From UBA1794 sp031552405 (GTDB lineage: Bacteria; Bacteroidota; Bacteroidia; Bacteroidales; Bacteroidaceae): 64,000 nt of DNA. Within the stretch, counting starts at the first letter, position 1; each line of letters begins with the position of its first letter. Shown one piece after another: positions 1-8,681 of this stretch. Both the position numbers and the translations under genes were made by a program. Under the pieces are notes generated by a model that worked only from the letters and a program-made list of their open reading frames with translations, ran no database searches and was not told the DNA's origin. The stretch spans positions 1 to 64,000 of the forward strand of contig JAVBMN010000006.1 in the NCBI GenBank assembly GCA_031552405.1. Reading direction: 5' to 3'.

Positions 1-23
1 CGCCCCAATACATAACAAGACAT

Positions 24-54
24 AACAAAAACCAAGAGCCCCGGCCGGCGGGGC
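24..54 (-). terminator. Rho-independent terminator of the efflux operon
   Basis: An inverted repeat GCCCCG/CGGGGC (38-43 with 49-54) lies just past the stop codon of the TolC-like gene. Read on the minus strand it is followed by a T-rich run (TCTTGGTTTTTG). This is the form expected for an intrinsic terminator closing the three-gene efflux operon. Confidence 0.6.
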
Positions 55-92
55 GTATACCACCCGCCCCTACTTTAAAAGCATAACATTGG

Positions 93-1418
93 TCAGTCTA
101 TCAAATACACCCTGATACCGCCACTGATCTGATGAAGGGAAATCTCGCAGAGCTTGGTATTGTATTCGGCGGTGAGGATGCGTTCTTCCGCATCCAGCAG
201 GCTCTTTTGGGCTTCGCGCATCTCGATGCCGGAGAGGTTACCCAGCATGTAGCGTTCCATGGCGATCTCGTGGTTTTCGCGGGCGGCGATCTGGTTTTCG
301 CGTTCCAGACGCAGCATGTCCAGGTTGTTACGGTAGGCTTGCCAGAGGTTGTAGAAGTCGGCCTTCAAGCTTTGTTCCAGATCCAGCTCCCGGAGTTCGG
401 CATTACGGATGCCCAGCTCGGCGTTGCGGCGTTCGCGGCGGCGGTTTCCATCGAAGAAATTGATGCCTACGGTGGCTCCGGCGTTGAAGCCGTAGTTGTT
501 GCGGTTGGAGGTACTACCCATCTCGTATGTATTGAGCGTCCAGCCGTATCCGGAGTTGATCTTGAGATAGGGGTAGTTGCGGGATAGCACCGTCTTAAGA
601 TCCAGGCGGGCCAGATTCTTATCCAGTTGCACCCGAAGCAGCTCGGCATTGGAGGAGATGGTAGTATGAAGGAGGGGATCCTGTTGCAGGCTTTCATTGA
701 CATCGATGAGTGAATCGGCCAGCTTTAGCGGCGCATCCACATCCTTCTGGGCCATGAGTTCATTGAGGCGGATGCGCGAGCTGTGCAGGGCTTCCTGTTG
801 CTTGAGGTATTGGGAGCTGTCGGCATTAAAATCTACACGCGCCTGTTGCAGATCCAGACGAGAGAAGCTACCGATATTATAACGCTCTTCCACAATACGC
901 AGGCGTTCCTTAGACAAGGACACGGCATAGCGGAAATTCTTCAGGCGGATGGTTTGCTGGATGTAGTTGTAATACTCTGCGGTAAGATCCGCCACCAGAT
1001 TCTCTACGCCGATGCGGGTTTCCAGCTCACCGGCTTTTTGAAATTCTTTGAGGCGCTGGTAGGAGGTGGTGATTTTAAAGCCGTCGAAGACAGTCCAGTT
1101 CAGCGCAACTCCGGCATTTACAGTCTGGTCAAGCGTTCCGTTCTGGTTGGTAACAGTGCCGTCGCGGGCTTCTGTCCGGGTATTATCTATGGAGGCATCG
1201 TATCCTCCGGCAAAGTCGAGGGTAGGGAGGAAGCCGGCATTTGCCCAGGTGGCATTGTTGTGGGTAATCTGTTCCTGGTTGCGGGTAATCTGCAGGGAGT
1301 AGTTGTTGCTAAGCCCCTGCAGCAGGCATTCCTTCAGGGACAGCACCTGCCCCTGCGCCACTGAGGCAATACAGAGGAATACCCCACCTATTATAATATG
1401 TAAAAGAGTACGGTTCAT
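93..1418 (-). CDS. TolC-family outer-membrane efflux channel
   Basis: This 441-residue protein is the outer-membrane exit duct of a tripartite efflux pump. The N-terminus is a signal peptide (hydrophobic run IIIGGVFLCIASVAQG, cleavage probably near residue 23). The mature part has the two repeated outer-membrane efflux protein domains of the family, with long heptad-rich helices (for example around LEQSLKADFYNLWQAYRNN) typical of the periplasmic tunnel. The ATG overlaps the TGA of the upstream pump gene (ATGA), so the two are translationally coupled. It is the last gene of the operon adaptor-pump-channel. The exported substrate cannot be told from sequence. Confidence 0.93.
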   Translation of the reverse strand: MNRTLLHIIIGGVFLCIASVAQGQVLSLKECLLQGLSNNYSLQITRNQEQITHNNATWANAGFLPTLDFAGGYDASIDNTRTEARDGTVTNQNGTLDQTVNAGVALNWTVFDGFKITTSYQRLKEFQKAGELETRIGVENLVADLTAEYYNYIQQTIRLKNFRYAVSLSKERLRIVEERYNIGSFSRLDLQQARVDFNADSSQYLKQQEALHSSRIRLNELMAQKDVDAPLKLADSLIDVNESLQQDPLLHTTISSNAELLRVQLDKNLARLDLKTVLSRNYPYLKINSGYGWTLNTYEMGSTSNRNNYGFNAGATVGINFFDGNRRRERRNAELGIRNAELRELDLEQSLKADFYNLWQAYRNNLDMLRLERENQIAARENHEIAMERYMLGNLSGIEMREAQKSLLDAEERILTAEYNTKLCEISLHQISGGIRVYLID

Positions 1419-4400
1419 TGTTCTTTCTTATCTTTACGATTAGCACGGTTGGTAGATATATAACTGTATGTGGCAGGCACAATATAAAGCGTCAGGAAGG
1501 TAGATACCAGCATGCCGCCTACTACGGCAACCCCCATGGCTATACGGCCGTTGGCCCCTTCGCCCGTGGCAAAGGCCAGAGGCAGAAGTCCCAGTACGGT
1601 GGCCGCGCTGGTCATCAGGATGGGACGAAGGCGTTGCAGTGACGCATCCACTATGGCGGTGGCTTTATTCTCGCCCGCCTCTTGTTTCTGGTTGGCGAAC
1701 TCCACGATAAGGATACCGTTCTTCGCCACCAATCCGATGAGCATGATGATTCCGATCTGACTGAATATATTCATGGTCTGATCCGTGAAGAACATGAATA
1801 TCAACGCTCCGGCAATGGCCAGCGGCACGGTAAACATGATGACCAGCGGATCCTTAAAGCTCTCGAACTGCGCTGCCAGGATAAGATAGATCAGCACAAT
1901 GGCCAGTCCGAAGGCAAACATCAGGCTCGATGAACTCTCGCGGAACTCCTTGGAATCGCCGGAGAGGGCGGTGCGGAAGGTGTCATCCAGTGTTTCCTTG
2001 GCGATACGGTCCATTTCCTCAAGGCCCTGGCCGATGGTTTTCCCTTCGGCCAGTCCGGCCGAAATGGTGGCCGATACAAAACGGTTGTAGCGGTAAAGCT
2101 GTGGAGGCGCCACGTCCTCGTTCAGTTGTACCAGGTTGTCCATCTGTATCATTTCGCCCTTATCGTTGCGGATGTAGATCGCTTTCAGGTCGGCAGGCTT
2201 GTTGCGTTGCTGGCGGTTGATCTCGCCGAGGATCTCGTACTGCTTGCCGTTCATGTAGAAATAGCCCATGCGCTGCCCGCTCAAACCGTATTGCAGGGTC
2301 TGGGCTATGTTGCGGGTACTGATCCCCATGGTGCTGGCTTTGTTGCGGTTGATGGCGATGCGGGTCTCGGGTTTGCTGAATTTAAGGTCGGCATCCGCCA
2401 TCTGGAACGTGGGGTTGTCGTATACCTTAGCCAGAAACTCAGGGAGTACTTTTTTGAGTTTCTCAAGGTTGGTGGCCTGCAGCACGTACTGGATGGGCAT
2501 GGAGCTGCGCCGTCCTCCGAAGGTAGACTGCTGCTGTACGAAGGCGCGCGCCTCTGTCTGCGACTTCACGGCTTTGGAGAGTTCCTCGGCTATATCCATC
2601 TGGCTTCGGGTACGTTCCCCCAGAGGAGCCAGGGAGACGGTTACATTACCCGATCCGCTGGATACGCGGGCGGTAATCTCCGTAGCCTCGGATACGAGGG
2701 TGTCTACGATGCGGTTTATTTTTTCGGTATAGTCGCGCATGTATTCATACGTCACCCCTTCAGCGCCCCGGGTGTTGATGGAGATGGAAGAGCGGTCTTC
2801 CAGAGGAGCCATTTCCGCAGGGATTGTCTTCCACAGGACTACAATTAAGACAAGAGTCACCGCAATAATCAGTATAGCGAGTATCTTTTTCCGCAAGAAG
2901 GCGGTCAGGGAGCGGCGATACAGGCTATTCATGCCCACAAAGAACGGCTCTGTCTTGCGATAAAACCAATTCTGTTTTTCTCTTTTTACCAGCAATTTCG
3001 TGGCTAGCATCGGTGTAAAAGACAGTGCGGCAAAGGTGGAAATCAGGATGGCTCCGGATATTACAATGGCGAATTCACGAAACAAACGCCCCGTCATTCC
3101 CTCCATAAACACGATGGGAAAGAACACGGCAATCAAGGTAATAGAGGTAGAAACTACGGCAAAAAATATTTCTTTCGCTCCCTCGATACCCGCCTGTAGG
3201 GGCGGCATACCTCGTTCAATACGGATGTAGATATTCTCCGTCATTACAATGGCATCGTCTACCACAAGTCCTACAGAGAGTACAATGGCCAGCATAGAGA
3301 GCACATTAATAGAGAATCCGGCCATGTACATAACAAAGAACGCCCCAATAAGCGAAACGGGGATTACCATGCAGGGCACGAGCGTCACGCGCCAGTCGCG
3401 CAGGAACAGGAAGATAATAATGATTACTAGTATGAATGCTTCATACACCGTACTCTCCACTTCATTGATGGAGGAACGTATGAATCGGGTGTTGTCAAAA
3501 CCATAGCTGGTAGTCACATCCTCGGGAAGATCCTTTTCCATAATCTCCATACGGCGATACACCTCATCGGCTATCTCGATATGATTGGCTCCGGGCTGGG
3601 GAATTACCACTACACCTACCATTGGGATACCATTCATCTTCATATAGCTGCGTGTATCCTGTGGGCCCAGCTCGGCATAGCCGATGTCATTGAAACGGAT
3701 CACCTTATCGCCACTTTTCTTTAGAATCAGATTGTTAAACTCATCCGCATTGTGCATCAGTCCCATGGTGCGGATGGTAAGCTCCGTAGTATTTCCTTCG
3801 ATACTTCCGGAGGGCAGCTCGATGTTTTCGGCGTCAATGGCATTCTTCACGTCCATAGGGGTAACGCCATAACCAGCCATCTTCACGGGATCAAGCCACA
3901 GGCGCATGGAGTAACGCTTCTCTCCCCAGATACCCACGCTACTCACATCGGAGATGGTTTGCAGTTGTTCCTTTACGGTAAGGTCGGCGATCTCGCTCAG
4001 CTCCAGCAGGGAGCGCTTATTGCTTTGGATGGCTACCATCAGGATGGGCGAAGCATCGGCATCGGCCTTGGACACTGTAGGAGGATCGCAGTCGCGGGGG
4101 AGGTAGCGCTGTGCACGCGAAACCTTATCGCGCACGTCATTGGCCGCCGTTTCCAGATCCACGGAAAGTTCAAACTCTACCGTGATACGGCTTTGCCCCT
4201 GGCGGCTTACACTGGACAGGGAGCGGATACCAGGAATACCGTTGATATTCTGTTCCAGCGGTTCGGTGATCTGATTTTCTATCACATCAGCATTCGCACC
4301 AGGGTAGGAGCACGATACGGAAATGATGGGATTGTCCACTGAAGGGAACTCGCGAACCCCCAGGTAGGTATATCCTATGATTCCGAAGAGCAGGATGATC

Positions 4401-4456
4401 AGGGTGAGTACTGTGGCCAGTACCGGACGGCGGATGCTAAGTTCGGATATGTTCAT
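1415..4456 (-). CDS. RND-family efflux pump, inner-membrane subunit (AcrB/MexF type)
   Basis: A proton-driven resistance-nodulation-division transporter that takes substrate from the periplasm or inner membrane and passes it to the TolC-like channel. The start chosen is the internal ATG at 4456 (MNISELSIRRPVLATV), giving 1013 residues. This is the canonical RND N-terminus, and the longer open frame adds 29 residues of non-family sequence. The first transmembrane helix follows at once, the central helix cluster (residues about 340-540) carries the GLVVDDAIV motif with the paired Asp residues used for proton relay, and a second helix cluster lies at the C-terminus. Length matches the hydrophobe/amphiphile efflux (HAE) group. 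It sits between adaptor and channel genes. Confidence 0.95.
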   Translation of the reverse strand: MNISELSIRRPVLATVLTLIILLFGIIGYTYLGVREFPSVDNPIISVSCSYPGANADVIENQITEPLEQNINGIPGIRSLSSVSRQGQSRITVEFELSVDLETAANDVRDKVSRAQRYLPRDCDPPTVSKADADASPILMVAIQSNKRSLLELSEIADLTVKEQLQTISDVSSVGIWGEKRYSMRLWLDPVKMAGYGVTPMDVKNAIDAENIELPSGSIEGNTTELTIRTMGLMHNADEFNNLILKKSGDKVIRFNDIGYAELGPQDTRSYMKMNGIPMVGVVVIPQPGANHIEIADEVYRRMEIMEKDLPEDVTTSYGFDNTRFIRSSINEVESTVYEAFILVIIIIFLFLRDWRVTLVPCMVIPVSLIGAFFVMYMAGFSINVLSMLAIVLSVGLVVDDAIVMTENIYIRIERGMPPLQAGIEGAKEIFFAVVSTSITLIAVFFPIVFMEGMTGRLFREFAIVISGAILISTFAALSFTPMLATKLLVKREKQNWFYRKTEPFFVGMNSLYRRSLTAFLRKKILAILIIAVTLVLIVVLWKTIPAEMAPLEDRSSISINTRGAEGVTYEYMRDYTEKINRIVDTLVSEATEITARVSSGSGNVTVSLAPLGERTRSQMDIAEELSKAVKSQTEARAFVQQQSTFGGRRSSMPIQYVLQATNLEKLKKVLPEFLAKVYDNPTFQMADADLKFSKPETRIAINRNKASTMGISTRNIAQTLQYGLSGQRMGYFYMNGKQYEILGEINRQQRNKPADLKAIYIRNDKGEMIQMDNLVQLNEDVAPPQLYRYNRFVSATISAGLAEGKTIGQGLEEMDRIAKETLDDTFRTALSGDSKEFRESSSSLMFAFGLAIVLIYLILAAQFESFKDPLVIMFTVPLAIAGALIFMFFTDQTMNIFSQIGIIMLIGLVAKNGILIVEFANQKQEAGENKATAIVDASLQRLRPILMTSAATVLGLLPLAFATGEGANGRIAMGVAVVGGMLVSTFLTLYIVPATYSYISTNRANRKDKKEQ

Positions 4457-4460
4457 GGCC

Positions 4461-5549
4461 TCAATGTATATTGTCCAAGGTAACCGGCAGGTCGGTACGC
4501 AACTGCAATGTGCCCGAAGTAATGACCGTATCGCCAGGTGCAAGTCCCTTCACCACCTGTATCAGGGCATCCGTACGAAGGCCTGTTTGTATCTCCACCG
4601 GGACAGACTTCCCGCTCCTATACAAAAACACCTTCGACACGCCCATCTCCGGCACGATGGCCTGGGTGGGGATTACTATGGCGCGGGGTATCTCCTGCAA
4701 TTTAATCAATACACTGGCATAGCGGCCGGGCAGTATCTTGCCATCCCGGTTGGGATAGAGAGCACGAATGGAGAGGGTGCGGGTTTCGGGATCTACCTTG
4801 GATTCTGTAGCATACACGGTAGCCTCATACGGCGAGAGCTTGCCGTCCAGTGTAAAGGTTAATCGAGTGCCTTTCTGGATTTGCCCTGCATATTTCTCGG
4901 GTACCGAAAAATTAATTTTCAAAGGGGAGATCTTAGTGAGTGTAGCTACCTTTGTGGTAGGAGAGGCGTAGGCTCCTTCGCTCACCTGACGAAGGCCGAT
5001 GATGCCATCAAAAGGGGCACGCAGTTCCGTTTGGCGAATCTGAGCCCGCACCAAGTCTATGTCGGCATTGAGAATAGCCAAGTCAGTCTTGGCTTGTTCG
5101 TAGGCCTCCTTACTCACCGCATCTTTCTGAAGAAGGGCATTTTGGCGGTAGAGGCGGTCTTCATACAACTTCATCTGGGCTTGCAGTTTCTGCAACTGCG
5201 CCTGCAATGGACCGTCGTTCACTTTGGCCAACAGCTGGCCTTTGTGTACCAGGCTTCCTTCATTAAACCCGATCTGGGTAATCTTTCCGGAGGTTTCAAA
5301 GGATAACTCCACCTCTTCATCGGGCAATAAACTACCGCTGGTGGGTATTTCATCCGACAAGGGTTGCTCACGGACTATCAGTCCGTTAATGTTCAGCGGT
5401 TTACCATCTTTGCCTTTCCCTTCACCTTTAGGATTGCTGAGAGTGGTGCCTGAAGAGTTTGAATCTTTCCCTGCAAACTGGTATATTCCGGTTCCTGCCA
5501 GGGCAATAGCTAAAACGGACAGGATACTCCATCGGATCTTATGCTTCAT
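4461..5549 (-). CDS. RND efflux periplasmic adaptor (membrane fusion protein, HlyD/AcrA type)
   Basis: A 362-residue periplasmic adaptor that bridges the RND pump and the outer-membrane channel. An N-terminal hydrophobic segment (ILSVLAIALAGTGIYQF) serves as signal anchor, and no lipobox cysteine is present, unlike AcrA. A lipoyl-like hairpin half (GKITQIGFNEGSLVHKGQ) precedes an alpha-helical coiled-coil hairpin (about residues 105-165). The second lipoyl half (LRAPFDGIIGLRQVSEGAY) and a beta-barrel domain follow. First gene of the operon, four bases upstream of the pump gene. Confidence 0.93.
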   Translation of the reverse strand: MKHKIRWSILSVLAIALAGTGIYQFAGKDSNSSGTTLSNPKGEGKGKDGKPLNINGLIVREQPLSDEIPTSGSLLPDEEVELSFETSGKITQIGFNEGSLVHKGQLLAKVNDGPLQAQLQKLQAQMKLYEDRLYRQNALLQKDAVSKEAYEQAKTDLAILNADIDLVRAQIRQTELRAPFDGIIGLRQVSEGAYASPTTKVATLTKISPLKINFSVPEKYAGQIQKGTRLTFTLDGKLSPYEATVYATESKVDPETRTLSIRALYPNRDGKILPGRYASVLIKLQEIPRAIVIPTQAIVPEMGVSKVFLYRSGKSVPVEIQTGLRTDALIQVVKGLAPGDTVITSGTLQLRTDLPVTLDNIH

Positions 5550-5628
5550 GATGCTTGATGCTTTTATAGGATATATGTAGGGTATGACTTCCTGAATTGG
5601 AAAAGGTTTACTGAATGGCCTGCGGTTT

Positions 5629-6612
5629 TTATGAATAGATCCGCATTAACAACTTGTTCATCCATCCCCAACGCAAGCGGAACCAACGCCGACTGCTTTG
5701 TGTTTTTGCCCCGAAACGCAAGGCGAACTCTCTGAGTCCGTGCGAACGGAAGGGTAGGCCCGCATCAATGTATTCCATCTTTTCACAATGTTGTGCGGCA
5801 GCTTCGTTCATACACTTCCACACGGAAAGCACACCGGGACACTGCTTCTTATAGCTTTTGTTCATCCCTCCGCTGAAGATAAGGTAGGCATTTTCGCCGG
5901 AGTACAGGATGACAGAACCGCCAATAATGCGGCCTTCATATAGAACGATGTAGATGGCGCCTTTGCCCTGCGGGCAAAGTATCTCATGAAAATGGTGGAA
6001 AAAGCGGGTATGCGGGAAGTGTCTTCGCACCTTCCAGGAGTAACTACGTTTCAGCATAGCAGAGAAGGCCTGCACTTCGTCGGCCGTGTCCGCCTGGCGC
6101 ACAATAGCCTCACTCTTTACTCCGCGACGGATTTGTCTGCGGCGCGAGGGGCTGGCATCTCTCATCAGGCTCTTATCCGGATAGAGACTGTTGAGCACAC
6201 GCATCCATTTGATGGCGAAATATTGGTTATTGCGGAAGCATTTGTAACCAAAAAGCGGGTCTTCGAGGTTACGAAAAGTGATCATCCAAGAGTTCCGGAA
6301 GGCAATGGAGGTAAGGTGTGTCAGCATGGCCTGGAACAGTTCTTCGCGCTCAGCCGGAACATCCGTATAGTACTCTCCGGTGCCGAATACCTCACAGCGT
6401 CGGATCAGGTAGTCCATCACCCCGCGTCCACGCCGGGTCACAGCCAGCAGTCGTGCCAAAGAGGTATCTCCCTCGCAGGCCACGATCAATATGGGGGTAT
6501 ATCCGGGGGTTTGTTCGTACACCCGGAAGATATCCTTGCCATAAAGAATCTCCTTTGTCGGCCAATCAGGCAGCTGATCAGAGTACTGGTAGGTATGCAG
6601 ATGGAAGCGCAT
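5629..6612 (-). CDS. FemAB/GNAT-like acyltransferase
   Basis: A 327-residue protein resembling the GNAT-fold proteins of the FemAB/BioF2-like acetyltransferase group. The C-terminal half shows the expected strand order, including IYIVLYEGRIIGGSVILYSG and AYLIFSGGMNKSYKK, followed by a segment on GLPFRSHGLREFALRFG, near which this group binds acyl-CoA or aminoacyl donors. No signal peptide or membrane helix is seen, so it is probably cytoplasmic. It stands alone between the efflux operon and the divergent 6688 gene. The acceptor is unknown; lipid, cell-wall or small-molecule acylation are all possible. Confidence 0.7.
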   Translation of the reverse strand: MRFHLHTYQYSDQLPDWPTKEILYGKDIFRVYEQTPGYTPILIVACEGDTSLARLLAVTRRGRGVMDYLIRRCEVFGTGEYYTDVPAEREELFQAMLTHLTSIAFRNSWMITFRNLEDPLFGYKCFRNNQYFAIKWMRVLNSLYPDKSLMRDASPSRRRQIRRGVKSEAIVRQADTADEVQAFSAMLKRSYSWKVRRHFPHTRFFHHFHEILCPQGKGAIYIVLYEGRIIGGSVILYSGENAYLIFSGGMNKSYKKQCPGVLSVWKCMNEAAAQHCEKMEYIDAGLPFRSHGLREFALRFGAKTQSSRRWFRLRWGWMNKLLMRIYS

Positions 6613-6658
6613 GTAGGCAAAAATAGTTGATTTTTTCGAAGATTCAAACTTTTCGTCG

Positions 6659-6666
6659 TATATTTG
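6659..6666 (+). promoter_or_regulatory. Bacteroidetes -7 box
   Basis: TATATTTG matches the TAnnTTTG consensus used by the Bacteroidetes primary sigma factor and lies 21 bases before the ATG at 6688. No clear TTTG -33 element is found at the normal distance (TTTC is present nearby). Confidence 0.55.
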
Positions 6667-6687
6667 TATTTTAAAAACATTACATAA

Positions 6688-7473
6688 ATGGACTTATCTC
6701 TACCGGATATCGTACTCATCGGTGCGGGAAACCTGGCTACTCAGCTGGGTAAGGCGCTTCGGAGGAGCGGTTTCAGGATACTACAGGTGTACAGCCGGAC
6801 TCAGCGTTCGGCTGATCTCTTGAGTGCCGAACTGGAGTGCGAGTCGGCCCATGAACTTACCGCCGTGCGCAAGGACGCGGATATATACATCTTCTCCGTG
6901 ACGGATGACGCCCTCGAAGGACTCATCCCGCAAGTCACCGCCCTGGCCCCCGAGGCCTTGTTTCTGCATACGGCCGGAAGCATGCCGATAGATCTTTTCA
7001 AAGGCCATGTGCACAGGTATGGAGTGCTATATCCGATGCATACATTCAGTCGCTCGCAGGATGTAGATTTCACCCGCATAGCCTGCTTCCTGGAGGCTTC
7101 TTCCGAAGAAGTGATGAGGCACATACGCCATCTGGCCAGCCACCTCTCACCGCAGCTGTACGAGCTCAACTCTGAGAAGAGACGCCATCTGCATCTGGCT
7201 GCCGTCTTTGCCTGTAACTTCTCCAACCACCTGTATACCCTCTCCAGGGAGCTGTTGCAGGCACAAGGCATCCCCTTTGAGGTAATGCTGCCCCTGATAG
7301 AGGAAACAGTACATAAGATACACCACCTTTCTCCCCGTCAGGCACAGACAGGCCCGGCACTGCGAGGCGACAAGAACGTAATGGAGGCTCATCTGAAACT
7401 GCTCGAAGCATCTCCTGAAATGCAGGAGATATACCGCCTGCTCAGCCAAAGTATTCACCAATATACACACTGA
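6688..7473 (+). CDS. Rossmann-like / DUF2520 protein
   Basis: A 261-residue protein with an N-terminal dinucleotide-binding Rossmann fold (VLIGAGNLATQLGKALR, glycine pattern GxGNxA) and a C-terminal helical DUF2520 domain, as in the F420-/NADP-reductase-like and ProC-like dehydrogenase superfamily. A conserved stretch HTAGSMP and the YPMHTFS segment match DUF2520 proteins. The enzymatic reaction is unknown. It is the first gene of a plus-strand trio, ten bases upstream of the KdsC-like gene. In many Bacteroidetes the same three genes occur together, which suggests linked housekeeping roles but does not identify the substrate. Confidence 0.85.
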   Translation: MDLSLPDIVLIGAGNLATQLGKALRRSGFRILQVYSRTQRSADLLSAELECESAHELTAVRKDADIYIFSVTDDALEGLIPQVTALAPEALFLHTAGSMPIDLFKGHVHRYGVLYPMHTFSRSQDVDFTRIACFLEASSEEVMRHIRHLASHLSPQLYELNSEKRRHLHLAAVFACNFSNHLYTLSRELLQAQGIPFEVMLPLIEETVHKIHHLSPRQAQTGPALRGDKNVMEAHLKLLEASPEMQEIYRLLSQSIHQYTH

Positions 7474-7483
7474 ATTATCATAT

Positions 7484-8005
7484 ATGGGAACTATCAATTA
7501 TGATCTGACCAGGATCAAAGCCCTGGTCTTCGATGTAGACGGAGTGCTGAGTACCAGCATCATCCCTTTGCATCCCAACGGGGAACCTATGCGAAACGTA
7601 AACATCAAGGATGGGTACGCCCTGCAACTGGCCGTGAAAATGGGTCTGCACATTGCCATCATCACAGGTGGACGAACGGAAGCTGTGCGCGCACGCTTTG
7701 CCGGGCTCGGTATCCCCGACATAGTCATGGAATCCGCCATAAAGATACACGACTATCAAGCCTTCTGCGATAAATATGCCCTGCAGGACGAGGAAATCCT
7801 GTATATGGGTGATGACATACCCGACCTGGAGGTACTGCAGCAATGCGGCCTGCCCTGCTGCCCCTCGGATGCCGCACCGGAGGTGAAGGCCGTATGTCGA
7901 TACATCTCTGATTACGAAGGCGGATACGGCTGCGGCCGCGATGTGCTGGAACAAGTATTAAAAGTACAAGGAAAATGGCTCACCAGCGAAGCCTTCGGCT
8001 GGTAA
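7484..8005 (+). CDS. KdsC-like HAD phosphatase (Kdo-8-phosphate phosphatase type)
   Basis: A 173-residue HAD-superfamily hydrolase of the small C0 (cap-less) class to which KdsC belongs. Motif I is DVDGVL with nucleophile Asp17 and acid/base Asp19, motif II is IITGG, and motif IV is GDDIPDLEVL. The length and the tetramer-type sequence (RTEAVRARFAGLGI) fit 3-deoxy-D-manno-octulosonate 8-phosphate phosphatase, which releases phosphate during Kdo synthesis for lipopolysaccharide. The kdsA/kdsB genes are not adjacent, so a related phosphatase role (for example on another acidic-sugar phosphate) cannot be excluded. Middle gene of the 6688-8613 operon. Confidence 0.82.
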   Translation: MGTINYDLTRIKALVFDVDGVLSTSIIPLHPNGEPMRNVNIKDGYALQLAVKMGLHIAIITGGRTEAVRARFAGLGIPDIVMESAIKIHDYQAFCDKYALQDEEILYMGDDIPDLEVLQQCGLPCCPSDAAPEVKAVCRYISDYEGGYGCGRDVLEQVLKVQGKWLTSEAFGW

Positions 8006-8028
8006 CCCACCAACATACAATATGAATT

Positions 8029-8613
8029 ATGGAATACAAGATTATATTAGCCTCCAACTCGCCCCGCCGCAAAGAACTCCTTTCCGGCTTGGGCATTGAA
8101 TACGTGGTACGTACGCTGCCCGATATTGACGAATCCTATCCTGAAGCACTGCAAGGGGAGGAGATACCTCTGTACGTAGCATGTAAAAAAGCCACAGCCA
8201 ATCGTGCCTTCCTGACGCCCGATGAGCTGGTTATCACCGCCGATACCATTGTCTGGCTCGACGGAAGAGTACTCGGAAAACCCGTTGATGAAGAAGATGC
8301 CTGCGCCATGCTGCGCCAGCTCTCGGGTAAGAAACACCAAGTCTTTACCGGTGTATGCCTTACCACCACTGAGTGGCAACGCTCCTTCAGTTGTGGTACG
8401 GATGTATCCTTCGGGGTACTCTCGGAAGAAGAAATCGACTTCTACGTAAAGCACTACCACCCCTTGGATAAAGCCGGTTCGTACGGTGTGCAAGAGTGGA
8501 TCGGATACATAGGCTGTACGGGAATGAACGGCAGCTTTTACAATGTGATGGGCCTTCCCGTGCAACGCCTCTATCGGGAACTGAAAGAAATGCCGGGAAT
8601 AAAGTTCCGGTAA
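8029..8613 (+). CDS. maf: Maf-family nucleotide pyrophosphatase
   Basis: A 194-residue Maf/YhdE-type protein that hydrolyses non-canonical or excess nucleoside triphosphates (dTTP/UTP and modified forms in characterised members), releasing pyrophosphate. It carries the N-terminal signature LASNSPRRKELLSGLG, the catalytic Asp in ADTIVWLDG, the GKPxDxxDA-like segment (GKPVDEEDACAML) and SGKKHQVFTGV. The motif YGVQEW in the C-terminal part is the usual substrate-contact region. Last gene of the trio, followed directly by a strong hairpin terminator. Cytoplasmic housekeeping or cell-division-associated role. Confidence 0.93.
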   Translation: MEYKIILASNSPRRKELLSGLGIEYVVRTLPDIDESYPEALQGEEIPLYVACKKATANRAFLTPDELVITADTIVWLDGRVLGKPVDEEDACAMLRQLSGKKHQVFTGVCLTTTEWQRSFSCGTDVSFGVLSEEEIDFYVKHYHPLDKAGSYGVQEWIGYIGCTGMNGSFYNVMGLPVQRLYRELKEMPGIKFR

Positions 8614-8621
8614 CAAACGCG

Positions 8622-8650
8622 AAAAGGGAGGACTACACATCCTCCCTTTT
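8622..8650. terminator. Bidirectional rho-independent terminator
   Basis: A perfect 11-bp inverted repeat AAAAGGGAGGA / TCCTCCCTTTT with a seven-base loop lies between the convergent maf and sensor-kinase genes. The A and T tails make it able to end transcription from both sides. Confidence 0.85.
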
Positions 8651-8681
8651 CTATTTCCGGCTTTCCGAAGGCGCTTATGGC